9,564 bases of DNA from an uncultured bacterium (lineage in GTDB: Bacteria > Desulfobacterota > Binatia > HRBIN30). The notes below the pieces were generated by a model. That model was not told the origin of the DNA and made no database searches. It saw only the letters and a list, made by a program, of their open reading frames with translations. The stretch spans positions 1 to 9,564 of the forward strand of contig CALJUJ010000717.1 of the NCBI GenBank assembly GCA_937975525.1, read 5' to 3'. This document shows, piece by piece, positions 1-6,436 of this stretch (position 1 is its first letter; every line of letters begins with the position of its first letter). Made by a program: the position numbers and the translations under genes.

Positions 1-18
1 CGGCGCGCCGGACGAGGG

Positions 19-2361
19 TCAGCGCGGGCGCGGCTCGGCACCGTAGTCGAGGCTCGTATCCCGGAACGAATCACCACCCCAGGCCCACCCGGAATGGAGC
101 GGACACGGCGCCGACGGCTCCTGGCCGCGAAAGAACGCTTCGTCGATCGCTTTCGGACACCGCGGGGTCGCACGTTGCCCCGAGACGGGGTCGATCCGCA
201 CGGTGACGACACCGGGGGGAGCGGTGAACCCACCCGACGGTAAGCCAGCGGTCGCCTGCTTCATGAACTCGGTCCAGATGGGCAGTGCGGCCTCCGAACC
301 GGCCAGCTTCAGGTCGGTGCGGTGGTCGAAGCCAACCCAGACGACGGCCAGCAGGTTGGGAGTGAAGCCGACGAACCACGCGTCCCGGTAGTCGTCGGTC
401 GTGCCCGTCTTTCCCGCCGCCGGGCGTCGGAAGCCCATTCGGCGCGCACGCCCGGCGGTGCCGCGATCGAGCACCCCCTCCATCAAATGAGTCACGAGGT
501 AGGCCGTTTCAGGCTCGATGACCTGCTCGATTTCGACGGGGCGCCGTTCGACGCGACGCCCGTGCCGATCGAAGACCTCGAGGATCGACAGCGGCGTCGC
601 GCGCAAGCCCGAGTTCGCGAGCACCGAGAAGGCGCTGGCGATTTCGAAGGGCGCGACCTCGGCCGTGCCCAGCACGATGGAGGGGTAGGGCGGCAGCTTC
701 GACTGAATTCCCATCCGCCGCGCGATGTCGATGATCGGGCGCAAGCCGACTTCGTGGGCGAGGCGTGTCGTCGCTGCGTTCAAGGAGCGCTCGAGCGCCT
801 GTCGGACGGTGACCGTGCCGTAGTACTTCTTGCCGTAGTTGGCGGGAGTCCAGGATTTGTCCTCGAAACGCCACCGAAACGGTTGGTCCTCGATGCGCGT
901 CGTCGGCAGGATGGGCGCGTCGGCGTGACGGCTCTGCTCGAACGCCGCGAGGAACGTGAAGGGTTTGAAGACCGATCCCGGCTGTCGCTGGGCTTGGGTG
1001 CAGCGATTGAACTGGGTGGCAGCGTAGCCGCGGCCTCCCATCATGGCGCGGATCGCGCCGGTCTGCGGTTGGACCGCGATCAGGCAGGCCTGCAGCTGGT
1101 CGCGCGGGTTGTTCGAGCGCAGGCGCGGGTACTGCTTCTCGAGCGCCGCGAGGCCGTCGCGCACGGCGCGCGCGGCGATCTCCTGCAGCTGCGGATCGAG
1201 TGACGTCCGAATCGTCAGGCCCTCGGTCGTGAGTACCTCGGGTGGGTAGCTGCGCGCGAGCTCCTTGCGGACGAAGTCGACGAAGTAGGGAGCGGAAGCC
1301 TGGCCGCGGTCGCTCGACTGCGTTGCGATCGGCTCGGTGCGAGCTGCGGCGTATTGCTCGCGGGTGATGTCGCCCTGATCGAACATCCGTTCGAGCGCAT
1401 AGTCGCGGCGGCGCTTGGCGCGCTCCGGGTGCCGGAAGGGAGTGTAGCGGTTCGGACCCGAGATCAGCCCGGCGAGCAGCGCCATCTCGCCGATCGTCAG
1501 CTCGTGGGGCTCCTTGGCGAAGTAGAACTGTGAAGCTTCCCACACGCCGTAGATCCCCTGGGCCCCACGCTGGCCTAGGTAGATCTCGTTGATGTAGCGC
1601 TCGAGGATCTCGCTCTTCGAGAAGCGGTACTCGACGATCACGGCCATGAGTGCCTCGCGCAGCTTGCGCTCGAGCGTGCGTTCGCTGGTGAGGAACATGT
1701 TCTTCATCAACTGCTGCGTGAGCGTGCTCGCTCCCTGGACGAAGCGGCCGGCGCGGACGTTGGCGATGACGGCGCGTGCGACGCCGACGATGTCGATTCC
1801 GTAGTGGTCGTAGAAGCGTTGGTCTTCGACGTCGATGATCGCACGTAGCAGCAGCGGAGACACTTCGTGCAGCGTGACCAGACGACGCTCTTCCCAGATG
1901 TCCTTGTAGAGGCCGCTGATCAAGGCGCCTTCGAGCTCGAGGCTGTAGACTTCCTCGCCCGAGCGGAGGTCCTCGAGGCGCGCGATGGAGTCGCCGCGCA
2001 AGCGCAGGCGCACAGGACGAGCGCTGGCATCGGCCGCTGGGTACGGCACCTCACGGAAGAAGACCTCGAGGTTGCCGTCGCCGTCGCGTCGGAACTCACC
2101 CTTGCGCTCGACCGGCGCCTGCACCTCTCGGTAGCCGAGCTCCTCGAGCCGCCGGTAGAAGCCCACCTCGTCGAGCTCGATGCCCGGGTACAGCAACAGC
2201 CCGTCCGTGTAGATTTTCGACGGGAAGCTCCACTCGTGCGTGCGGAACTTGTCCGTCACCGCCGCGTCCCACGTGCGGACGTAGTCGAACAGCACGATGG
2301 CGGCGACGGCGGCGCAGGCGCCGCCGAGCAGCAGGATCCCGACGAAGACGCGTCTCAGCAT
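19..2361 (-). CDS. mrcB: Bifunctional penicillin-binding protein 1B (glycosyltransferase/transpeptidase)
   Basis: Class A PBP of 780 aa. It polymerises lipid II into glycan strands and cross-links the stem peptides at the outer face of the inner membrane. Residues about 5-25 form a single N-terminal membrane anchor. Residues about 47-140 resemble the UB2H domain typical of PBP1B. The GT51 domain follows (about 145-330), with the first catalytic Glu in VEDQRFYDHYG (E179), the QGASTLTQQ motif, and the second Glu in RKLREA (E236); the 57-residue spacing matches E. coli PBP1b. The transpeptidase domain has the acyl-serine motif S463-VF-K466, S526-L-N528, and K651-TGT. Length fits the family. The start ATG has only a weak GGCGG ribosome site, but no better in-frame start is visible. 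It is the last gene of the minus-strand unit, 88 bases after htrA. Family assignment is secure; the 1B subtype rests on the UB2H-like segment. Confidence 0.96.
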   Translation of the reverse strand: MLRRVFVGILLLGGACAAVAAIVLFDYVRTWDAAVTDKFRTHEWSFPSKIYTDGLLLYPGIELDEVGFYRRLEELGYREVQAPVERKGEFRRDGDGNLEVFFREVPYPAADASARPVRLRLRGDSIARLEDLRSGEEVYSLELEGALISGLYKDIWEERRLVTLHEVSPLLLRAIIDVEDQRFYDHYGIDIVGVARAVIANVRAGRFVQGASTLTQQLMKNMFLTSERTLERKLREALMAVIVEYRFSKSEILERYINEIYLGQRGAQGIYGVWEASQFYFAKEPHELTIGEMALLAGLISGPNRYTPFRHPERAKRRRDYALERMFDQGDITREQYAAARTEPIATQSSDRGQASAPYFVDFVRKELARSYPPEVLTTEGLTIRTSLDPQLQEIAARAVRDGLAALEKQYPRLRSNNPRDQLQACLIAVQPQTGAIRAMMGGRGYAATQFNRCTQAQRQPGSVFKPFTFLAAFEQSRHADAPILPTTRIEDQPFRWRFEDKSWTPANYGKKYYGTVTVRQALERSLNAATTRLAHEVGLRPIIDIARRMGIQSKLPPYPSIVLGTAEVAPFEIASAFSVLANSGLRATPLSILEVFDRHGRRVERRPVEIEQVIEPETAYLVTHLMEGVLDRGTAGRARRMGFRRPAAGKTGTTDDYRDAWFVGFTPNLLAVVWVGFDHRTDLKLAGSEAALPIWTEFMKQATAGLPSGGFTAPPGVVTVRIDPVSGQRATPRCPKAIDEAFFRGQEPSAPCPLHSGWAWGGDSFRDTSLDYGAEPRPR

Positions 2362-2380
2362 CGAGCCGCCGTGCAGGTCG

Positions 2381-2418
2381 CGGAGACGCGGTGCGGCGAC
2401 GGCCGTGCCGCGTCTCCG
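2381..2418 (-). repeat. Long GC-rich hairpin between htrA and mrcB
   Basis: Read on the minus strand, CGGAGACGCGG (2418-2408) is exactly complementary to CCGCGTCTCCG (2391-2381), giving an 11-bp stem. Inside it, after a CA/CA mismatch, CGGC pairs with GCCG around a CGTC loop. No run of T follows it on the minus strand, so it is not a standard intrinsic terminator. It lies in the 88-base gap between the htrA stop and the mrcB start, 19 bases before the mrcB ATG. Possible roles are RNA processing or stabilisation between two cistrons, translational control of mrcB, or a protein-binding palindrome in DNA. The structure is read directly from the sequence; its role is inferred. Confidence 0.7.
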
Positions 2419-2449
2419 TTTCGGGAAGCAACCGATGCGAGCCGGTCGT

Positions 2450-3961
2450 TCACGGCTTCAAGGGCACGAAGATCGTGTTGCCGCCCCGCTGCACCAGCAG
2501 GAGGATGGCCTTGCCTGCACCGACCTCGCCCAGCGCCTTGCGGTAAGAACGTAGCCCGTCCACGGGTTTGCGGTTGACCTCGAGGATCACGTCGCCGCGC
2601 CGCAATCCCGCATCGTCGGCACTGCTGCCAGGCTCGACTTCGGAGACGACCACGCCTTCGGTACCTTCTTCGAGACCGAGGCTTTCCGCGATCTCCGGAG
2701 TGAGCGGCTGGACCGTCAGGCCGAGGGTGTCGTTCTCGGCCGTTTCTTGATCGGTTGCGTCGTCCTCGAGCTCGGCGATCGTGACCGCGAGCGTCTTCTC
2801 CTCGCCGGCGCGGATCACGATGACTTCGACGGTCTTGCCGACCGGGGTGCGCGCCACGAGGAACGGAAGCTCGTTGGATTCTCCGACCGCGTGGCCATCG
2901 AACTCGACGATCACGTCACCGACCTGAACCCCCGCTTCCTTGGCGGGGCCGTCCGCCATCACGTCGGCGACGAGGGCTCCGCGAGGCTCGTCGAGATCGA
3001 GGGAGTCGGCGATGTCGCGAGTCACCTTCTGGATCAGCACTCCCAGCCAGCCGCGGGTGACTTTCCCCTTCTCTTCGAGCTGCGGCAGGAGCTCCTTCGC
3101 GAGGTTGATCGGGATGGCGAAGCCGATGCCGATGTTGCCTCCCGAACGGCTGAAAATCGCGGTATTGATTCCGACGACCTCGCCCCGCAGGTTGATCAGC
3201 GGCCCGCCCGAGTTCCCGGGATTGATGGCCACGTCGGTCTGGATGAACTGATCGTAGCTGCCCTGGCCGATGAAGCGGCCCTTGGCGCTGACGATGCCGG
3301 CGGTCACCGTGTGCTCGAGCCCGAACGGGTTGCCGATGGCGACCACCCATTCCCCCACCCGGAGCGCTTCGGAATTCCCGAGCGTCACCGGAGCAAGATC
3401 GGGGGCGTCGATCTTGATCACGGCGATGTCGGGTTTCGGGTCGCGGCCGATCACCTTCGCCTTGTACTCGCTGTCGTCCGACAGCTTGACGATGATCTCG
3501 TCCGCGTTCTCGATCACGTGGTTGTTGGTCAGGACGATGCCGTCCTTGTTGATGATGAACCCAGACCCGAGGCTGCGTTCCTTGAACGGGCGCTTTGGCA
3601 TCGGTCCGAAGAACTTCTCGAAGGGCTCCCAGAAGTCGCCAGGTGGGGTGCCGCCGAACGGGTCGGGGCGCCGTTGCACCTGCGGGGCATCGACCTGCGC
3701 GCTCGTCGAGATGTTGACGACGGATCGGCCCAGCTGCTCGGCGATGATGGTGAAGTCGGGCAGCCCCTGCACCAACGGCTGGGGCGCTTCCCCCGCGGGC
3801 TGGGCGGCTTCGCCATCGTCGCCCGGCGCGGGCGCCGCCGCGGGCGTCGGCTGCTCTTCGTCCCAGAAACTGATCGCCCCGGCTCTCGAGGCGCTCGAGG
3901 GCACGATCACAGCGATGGCGAACGCGAGTGCTACACGCACGATCGAACGGGTCACGGTCAT
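2450..3961 (-). CDS. htrA: Periplasmic HtrA/DegQ-type serine protease with two PDZ domains
   Basis: Trypsin-like protease/chaperone of 503 aa that degrades or holds misfolded envelope proteins. Residues 1-29 look like a Sec signal peptide (hydrophobic 7-20, Ala-rich end). A Pro/Ala/acidic linker (about 32-62) leads to the protease domain. The catalytic triad is complete: H148 in LTNNHVI, D178 in KPDIAV, S251 in GNSGGP. PDZ1 spans about 302-395 and PDZ2 about 412-500, separated by an acidic stretch near 398-411. The loop before the core (about 90-128) is moderate in length, more like DegQ/MucD than E. coli DegP; this subtype call is an inference. The start ATG has GGGAGA just upstream. It begins 15 bases after the DUF1844 stop, so the two are probably co-transcribed, with mrcB following. 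Confidence 0.95.
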   Translation of the reverse strand: MTVTRSIVRVALAFAIAVIVPSSASRAGAISFWDEEQPTPAAAPAPGDDGEAAQPAGEAPQPLVQGLPDFTIIAEQLGRSVVNISTSAQVDAPQVQRRPDPFGGTPPGDFWEPFEKFFGPMPKRPFKERSLGSGFIINKDGIVLTNNHVIENADEIIVKLSDDSEYKAKVIGRDPKPDIAVIKIDAPDLAPVTLGNSEALRVGEWVVAIGNPFGLEHTVTAGIVSAKGRFIGQGSYDQFIQTDVAINPGNSGGPLINLRGEVVGINTAIFSRSGGNIGIGFAIPINLAKELLPQLEEKGKVTRGWLGVLIQKVTRDIADSLDLDEPRGALVADVMADGPAKEAGVQVGDVIVEFDGHAVGESNELPFLVARTPVGKTVEVIVIRAGEEKTLAVTIAELEDDATDQETAENDTLGLTVQPLTPEIAESLGLEEGTEGVVVSEVEPGSSADDAGLRRGDVILEVNRKPVDGLRSYRKALGEVGAGKAILLLVQRGGNTIFVPLKP

Positions 3962-3976
3962 TCTTCTCCCTAGGTT

Positions 3977-4438
3977 TCAGGCTCCGGGCCGGTGCTTGGC
4001 CTTCTCGACGTAACGCAGGCGCAGGTCGTAGAGAATCGTCTCGACGAGTTGGGCTTCGTCGGCGGCGAGGTTGCCGCGCGTCTTCTCTTCGAGCATGCCG
4101 AGGATGTCGATCAGCTGCTTGGCAGCGTCGAGGTCGACGCCGCCCGCCCTGCCTTCCGGGTCTTCGACCTCGCCGAGGTGGACCAGGGCCTGGGTGCTGA
4201 GACTGATCGTGAACGTGGTGAAGTTGATGTCGGGCAGCGGCGCGCCCTCGCGCTCGTCGTGCGTTGGGTTCGACCGTTCCTCGGACGCTGGGCTCGCCTC
4301 CGGGCCCGCCGTGCTCGGCTCGTCTGCGGCATTTTACGGGTCGGCGTCGGCACGCGGGTCGCCGGTTGCCGAAAAGCGGCGCCGGTCCTGAACTTTGAAA
4401 CCGCGATCGGATTCTTCGTCGCGCTTCTCATCGCTCAT
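3977..4438 (-). pseudogene. DUF1844 family gene interrupted by an in-frame TAA
   Basis: The ATG at 4438 has an excellent GGAGG ribosome site (4451-4447, 8 bases away). It opens with MSDEKRDEESDRGFKVQDRR and continues RFSATGDPR, the N-terminal pattern I associate with DUF1844 proteins. Codon 35 (4336-4334) is TAA. Without changing frame, reading continues through an Ala/Glu/Pro/Ser-rich linker into the conserved core: LPDINFTTFTISLSTQALVHLGE (as two adjoining parts LPDINFTTFTISL and STQALVHLGE), then DLDAAKQLIDILGMLEEKT, then LVETILYDLRLRYVEKAK, ending at TGA (3979-3977). Full length would be about 152 residues if the TAA were a sense codon. DUF1844 has no known biochemical role. After the TAA no in-frame ATG, GTG or TTG precedes the core; a CTG (4237) with GAGGG seven bases upstream is the only weak restart candidate. 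A nonsense mutation or a base-call error are the simplest explanations. Confidence 0.85.
4334..4336 (-). other. In-frame TAA splitting the DUF1844 gene
   Basis: The stop lies in a linker between two segments that both match the family and share one frame: the distance from the ATG at 4438 to the TGA at 3979 is exactly 153 codons. A single substitution, for example from CAA, GAA or AAA, would explain it; a frameshift would not. It is the only TAA in a place where the gene appears to continue, and every complete gene here ends in TGA. Confidence 0.85.
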
Positions 4439-4620
4439 CGCAACTTCCTCCAGAAAAGCGGCGCCTGGCGATCGTCCCACCGCGCGAGCGGCGGGATCCT
4501 CGACGCTCCCACGTCACCTGCTTGATCTCACTCCTGCACGCGTTCGACGCGACCGGGCGCCAATGCTTCGAATGGAATCGATCACCGCCCCGAAAACCGC
4601 GAGGCCACGGAGCTGGGTCG

Positions 4621-4649
4621 TTCGTAATATGCACCCTAGACCCTGTCAA
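4621..4649 (-). promoter_or_regulatory. Candidate sigma-70-type promoter for DUF1844-htrA-mrcB
   Basis: On the minus strand TTGACA (4649-4644) matches the -35 consensus exactly. After a 17-base spacer comes TACGAA (4626-4621), a poor -10 with three matches to TATAAT; the overlapping ATATTACGA stretch is the most AT-rich part of the spacer. The -35 is strong and the -10 is weak, so the promoter is plausible but unproven. Confidence 0.4.
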
Positions 4650-4655
4650 CTTGAC
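4645..4655. promoter_or_regulatory. Operator-like inverted repeat GTCAA-C-TTGAC
   Basis: A perfect 5+1+5 inverted repeat whose left half overlaps the -35 box of the leftward promoter candidate and whose right half supplies TTGACC in the rightward direction. Its place at the centre of a divergent spacer suits a regulator binding site. The repeat is short enough to arise by chance, and I cannot name a regulator. Confidence 0.35.
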
Positions 4656-4739
4656 CGCCCCGAGGGGCATTGCACCCGGCTCCGGGAGGATGCACACTTT
4701 CGCCGGGAAGGCCGATGGGCCGCAGGAGCGGAGGATCCG

Positions 4740-6308
4740 ATGGGCTTGCGTGGATGTGGTTGGAAGGGGAGGACCCTGGCCTCGGCGCTCGTGACCGCCG
4801 TCTGCGCGGCCCAACCGAGCATTGCGGCGGGTGAACCTGCCGCGGGCCGCCTACCCGTTCTCGAGGAGCTTCGCCCGCAGATCGATTTCTGGAAGCGCGT
4901 CTTCGGCGAGTACTCCGAGCTCGACGTCGCCATTCACGACCGCGAGGACGTCGCGCGCGTCTACAAGGTCCTGCGCCTCGGCTGGATGCTGGCGAAGACG
5001 GCCCCCGAGCAGATTCCCGAGCGACGCCGCGCGATCGTCCTCGAGGAGATCGAAAAGACGCGCGCGACGCTGCTGCGGTTGCACCGGCATCGGCATGAGA
5101 TCGATCGACTATCCCCGGCGGAGCGACGCATCGCGGCCCTCTGGGCAGGGGACCGCAACCCGCGCCGCTTTCTCGAGGCAGCCGACAGCAAGAGGATTCG
5201 CGCCCAGAGCGGATTGCGCGAGCGCTTCGCGGAGGGCGTGCGTATCGCGCAGCGCTATCTGCCGTTCATGGAGCGCGTCTTCCTCCTCGAAGGCATCCCG
5301 CTGGAGATCACGCGGCTCCCGCTCGTCGAGTCGGGTTTCAACGTCGAAGCGTACTCCCGCGTCGGTGCAGCCGGATTGTGGCAATTCATGCCCGCCACGG
5401 GGCGCCAGTTCCTGCGCATCGACGACGCCGTCGACGAGCGCCGCGACCCGTTCCTGTCCACGATCGCGGCGGCCCGCTTCCTCAAGGGCAACTTCGAGCA
5501 GCTCGAGTCGTGGCCCGTCGCGATCACCGCCTACAATCATGGTCGCGGGGGTATGCTGCGCGCCGTCGACCAGCTCGGCACCCGCGACCTCACCACCATC
5601 ATCGAGCGCTACGACGGGCGCACGTTCGGCTTTGCCTCGAAGAACTTCTACTCCGAGCTGATCGCGGCAATCGAGGTCGAGCGCGACGCCGAGCGCTACT
5701 TCGGTCGCCCCCCACCCGAGGATCCCATCCGACTCGATTCCTTCGAGATGCCGGCCTACGTGGCCTTCACCGATGTCGTCCGTGCCGCGCAATTGCCGGC
5801 CGAGCGCCTCGCCGAATTGAACCTCGCGCTACGGCCCGCCGTGCTGCGCGGCGAGCTCTACGTGCCGAAGGGATACCAGCTCCGCCTGCCGGACGGGGCC
5901 GCCCCGGGCTTCCGCAAGCGCTTCGCCGATCTTCCGCGCTCCGCCCTGCATCGCCGGCAGCGTGCGACCTTTTCCTGGCATCGGGTGCGCTCGGGAGAAA
6001 CGCTCTCGGTGATCGCACGCCGCTACGGCGTCAGCGTCGCCCGCCTCAAGGCCGACAATGGATTGCGCAACGCAAATCACATCCGCGTCGGCCAGAGGCT
6101 CAAGATTCATGGTTCGAGCGGCGCCGTGCGACGCGACGGCCCAACTCGCTCCGAGCGGTTCGTCACCCATTCGGTGCGGCCCGGCCAGACCTTGAGCGCG
6201 ATCGCACGACGCTATGGTACGTCGGTTGCGACGTTGCGACGCCACAACCGTATCGCCGATCCGGATCACCTCCGCGCCGGCGCTCGATTGCGGGTACCCG
6301 TGCGCTGA
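4740..6308 (+). CDS. mltD: MltD-type membrane-bound lytic murein transglycosylase with two LysM domains
   Basis: Cleaves the MurNAc-GlcNAc bond of peptidoglycan to give 1,6-anhydro ends; acts in the periplasm. The chosen ATG (522 aa) follows a GGAGG site (4730-4734) and opens a signal peptide (basic 1-11, hydrophobic 12-24, Ala-rich to about 30). A longer frame from a TTG at 4395 would run through the intergenic spacer and hide the signal peptide, so I reject it. No lipobox is evident at the expected place. Residues about 45-165 are helical and charged. The SLT domain covers about 175-320, with the catalytic Glu in LPLVESGFN (E197), then AAGLWQFMPATGR, and AYNHGRGGM. LysM domains lie at about 412-457 and 474-521; both carry the GxTLSxIARRYG pattern and should bind glycan. 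It is divergent from the unit ending in mrcB, which makes what this enzyme cuts. Confidence 0.94.
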   Translation: MGLRGCGWKGRTLASALVTAVCAAQPSIAAGEPAAGRLPVLEELRPQIDFWKRVFGEYSELDVAIHDREDVARVYKVLRLGWMLAKTAPEQIPERRRAIVLEEIEKTRATLLRLHRHRHEIDRLSPAERRIAALWAGDRNPRRFLEAADSKRIRAQSGLRERFAEGVRIAQRYLPFMERVFLLEGIPLEITRLPLVESGFNVEAYSRVGAAGLWQFMPATGRQFLRIDDAVDERRDPFLSTIAAARFLKGNFEQLESWPVAITAYNHGRGGMLRAVDQLGTRDLTTIIERYDGRTFGFASKNFYSELIAAIEVERDAERYFGRPPPEDPIRLDSFEMPAYVAFTDVVRAAQLPAERLAELNLALRPAVLRGELYVPKGYQLRLPDGAAPGFRKRFADLPRSALHRRQRATFSWHRVRSGETLSVIARRYGVSVARLKADNGLRNANHIRVGQRLKIHGSSGAVRRDGPTRSERFVTHSVRPGQTLSAIARRYGTSVATLRRHNRIADPDHLRAGARLRVPVR

Positions 6309-6316
6309 AGGCTGCG

Positions 6317-6345
6317 TTGGAATCCCGAGCGCAGTCCGCTAGGGT
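6317..6345 (+). promoter_or_regulatory. Weak promoter candidate ahead of dxr
   Basis: TTGGAA (6317-6322, four matches to TTGACA), a 17-base spacer, then TAGGGT (6340-6345, three matches to TATAAT). It starts nine bases after the mltD stop. The alternative is readthrough from mltD; no terminator separates the genes. Confidence 0.25.
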
Positions 6346-6397
6346 CGCGCCGACGAAGGCTCGGTAGGGCACACTCGTCCCGACCCAGGAGAACCGA

Positions 6398-6436
6398 ATG
6401 GAACGACGCTGTAGGAACGCGAGGCAGCTCCGATGA
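6398..6436 (+). CDS. Candidate 12-codon leader peptide overlapping the dxr start
   Basis: ATG at 6398 has AGGAGA (6387-6392) five bases upstream, a better ribosome site than that of dxr itself. It encodes MERRCRNARQLR and stops at TGA 6434-6436, which overlaps the dxr ATG as ATGA (6433-6436). Five of twelve residues are Arg, using CGA, CGC and AGG codons. The geometry suits translational coupling, or a leader whose translation controls dxr. It has no recognisable function, and so short an ORF could be chance. Confidence 0.3.
   Translation: MERRCRNARQLR

Larger units (their letters stand above)
4439..4739. promoter_or_regulatory. Divergent control region between the DUF1844-htrA-mrcB unit and mltD
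   Basis: This 301-base spacer has no convincing gene. Leftward it carries a candidate promoter (4621-4649) and a leader of roughly 175 bases, which includes a 9-bp hairpin when read as minus-strand RNA (4496-4475; UCCCGCCGC pairing with GCGGUGGGA through one G-U pair, loop UCGC). Rightward it carries GTCAA-C-TTGAC (4645-4655) and two small GC palindromes (4657-4668 and 4675-4686) before the mltD ribosome site. I could not find a good -10 box for mltD. A 128-codon minus-strand frame spans it, but it resembles nothing and overlaps both flanking genes. Confidence 0.6.

Noticed and set aside
322..1203. 293-codon plus-strand ORF inside mrcB
   Set aside because: Antisense shadow of the transpeptidase region; no family features.
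2381..2418. Intrinsic terminator between htrA and mrcB
   Set aside because: The stem is strong but no T-run follows it in the direction of transcription.
2747..3973. 408-codon plus-strand ORF covering most of htrA in antisense
   Set aside because: High-GC codon bias keeps the opposite strand open. The minus-strand product has a full HtrA triad and PDZ domains, and the antisense product resembles nothing.
4111..4431. 106-codon minus-strand ORF starting 7 bases inside the DUF1844 gene
   Set aside because: It is out of frame with the DUF1844 product and Arg/Ser/Pro-rich throughout; the ribosome site fits ATG 4438.
3977..4438. Frameshift or programmed frameshifting as the cause of the broken DUF1844 gene
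   Set aside because: Both conserved halves lie in one frame, so a substitution to TAA is enough and a frameshift would break the match.
4560..4600. tRNA-like fragment near CTTCGAATGG
   Set aside because: The TTCGAAT resemblance to a T-loop is not flanked by a pairing stem, and no cloverleaf can be built around it.
4651..4680. Rightward sigma-70 promoter for mltD using TTGACC
   Set aside because: The -35 is good but the DNA 16-18 bases downstream is all GC, with no -10 resemblance.
4395..4739. Longer N-terminus for MltD from TTG 4395
   Set aside because: It would translate the divergent spacer and place the signal peptide internally; ATG 4740 has a good GGAGG site.
4428..4814. 128-codon minus-strand ORF spanning the divergent spacer
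   Set aside because: It overlaps the mltD signal peptide and the DUF1844 start in another frame, has no recognisable features, and the spacer reads as regulatory DNA.
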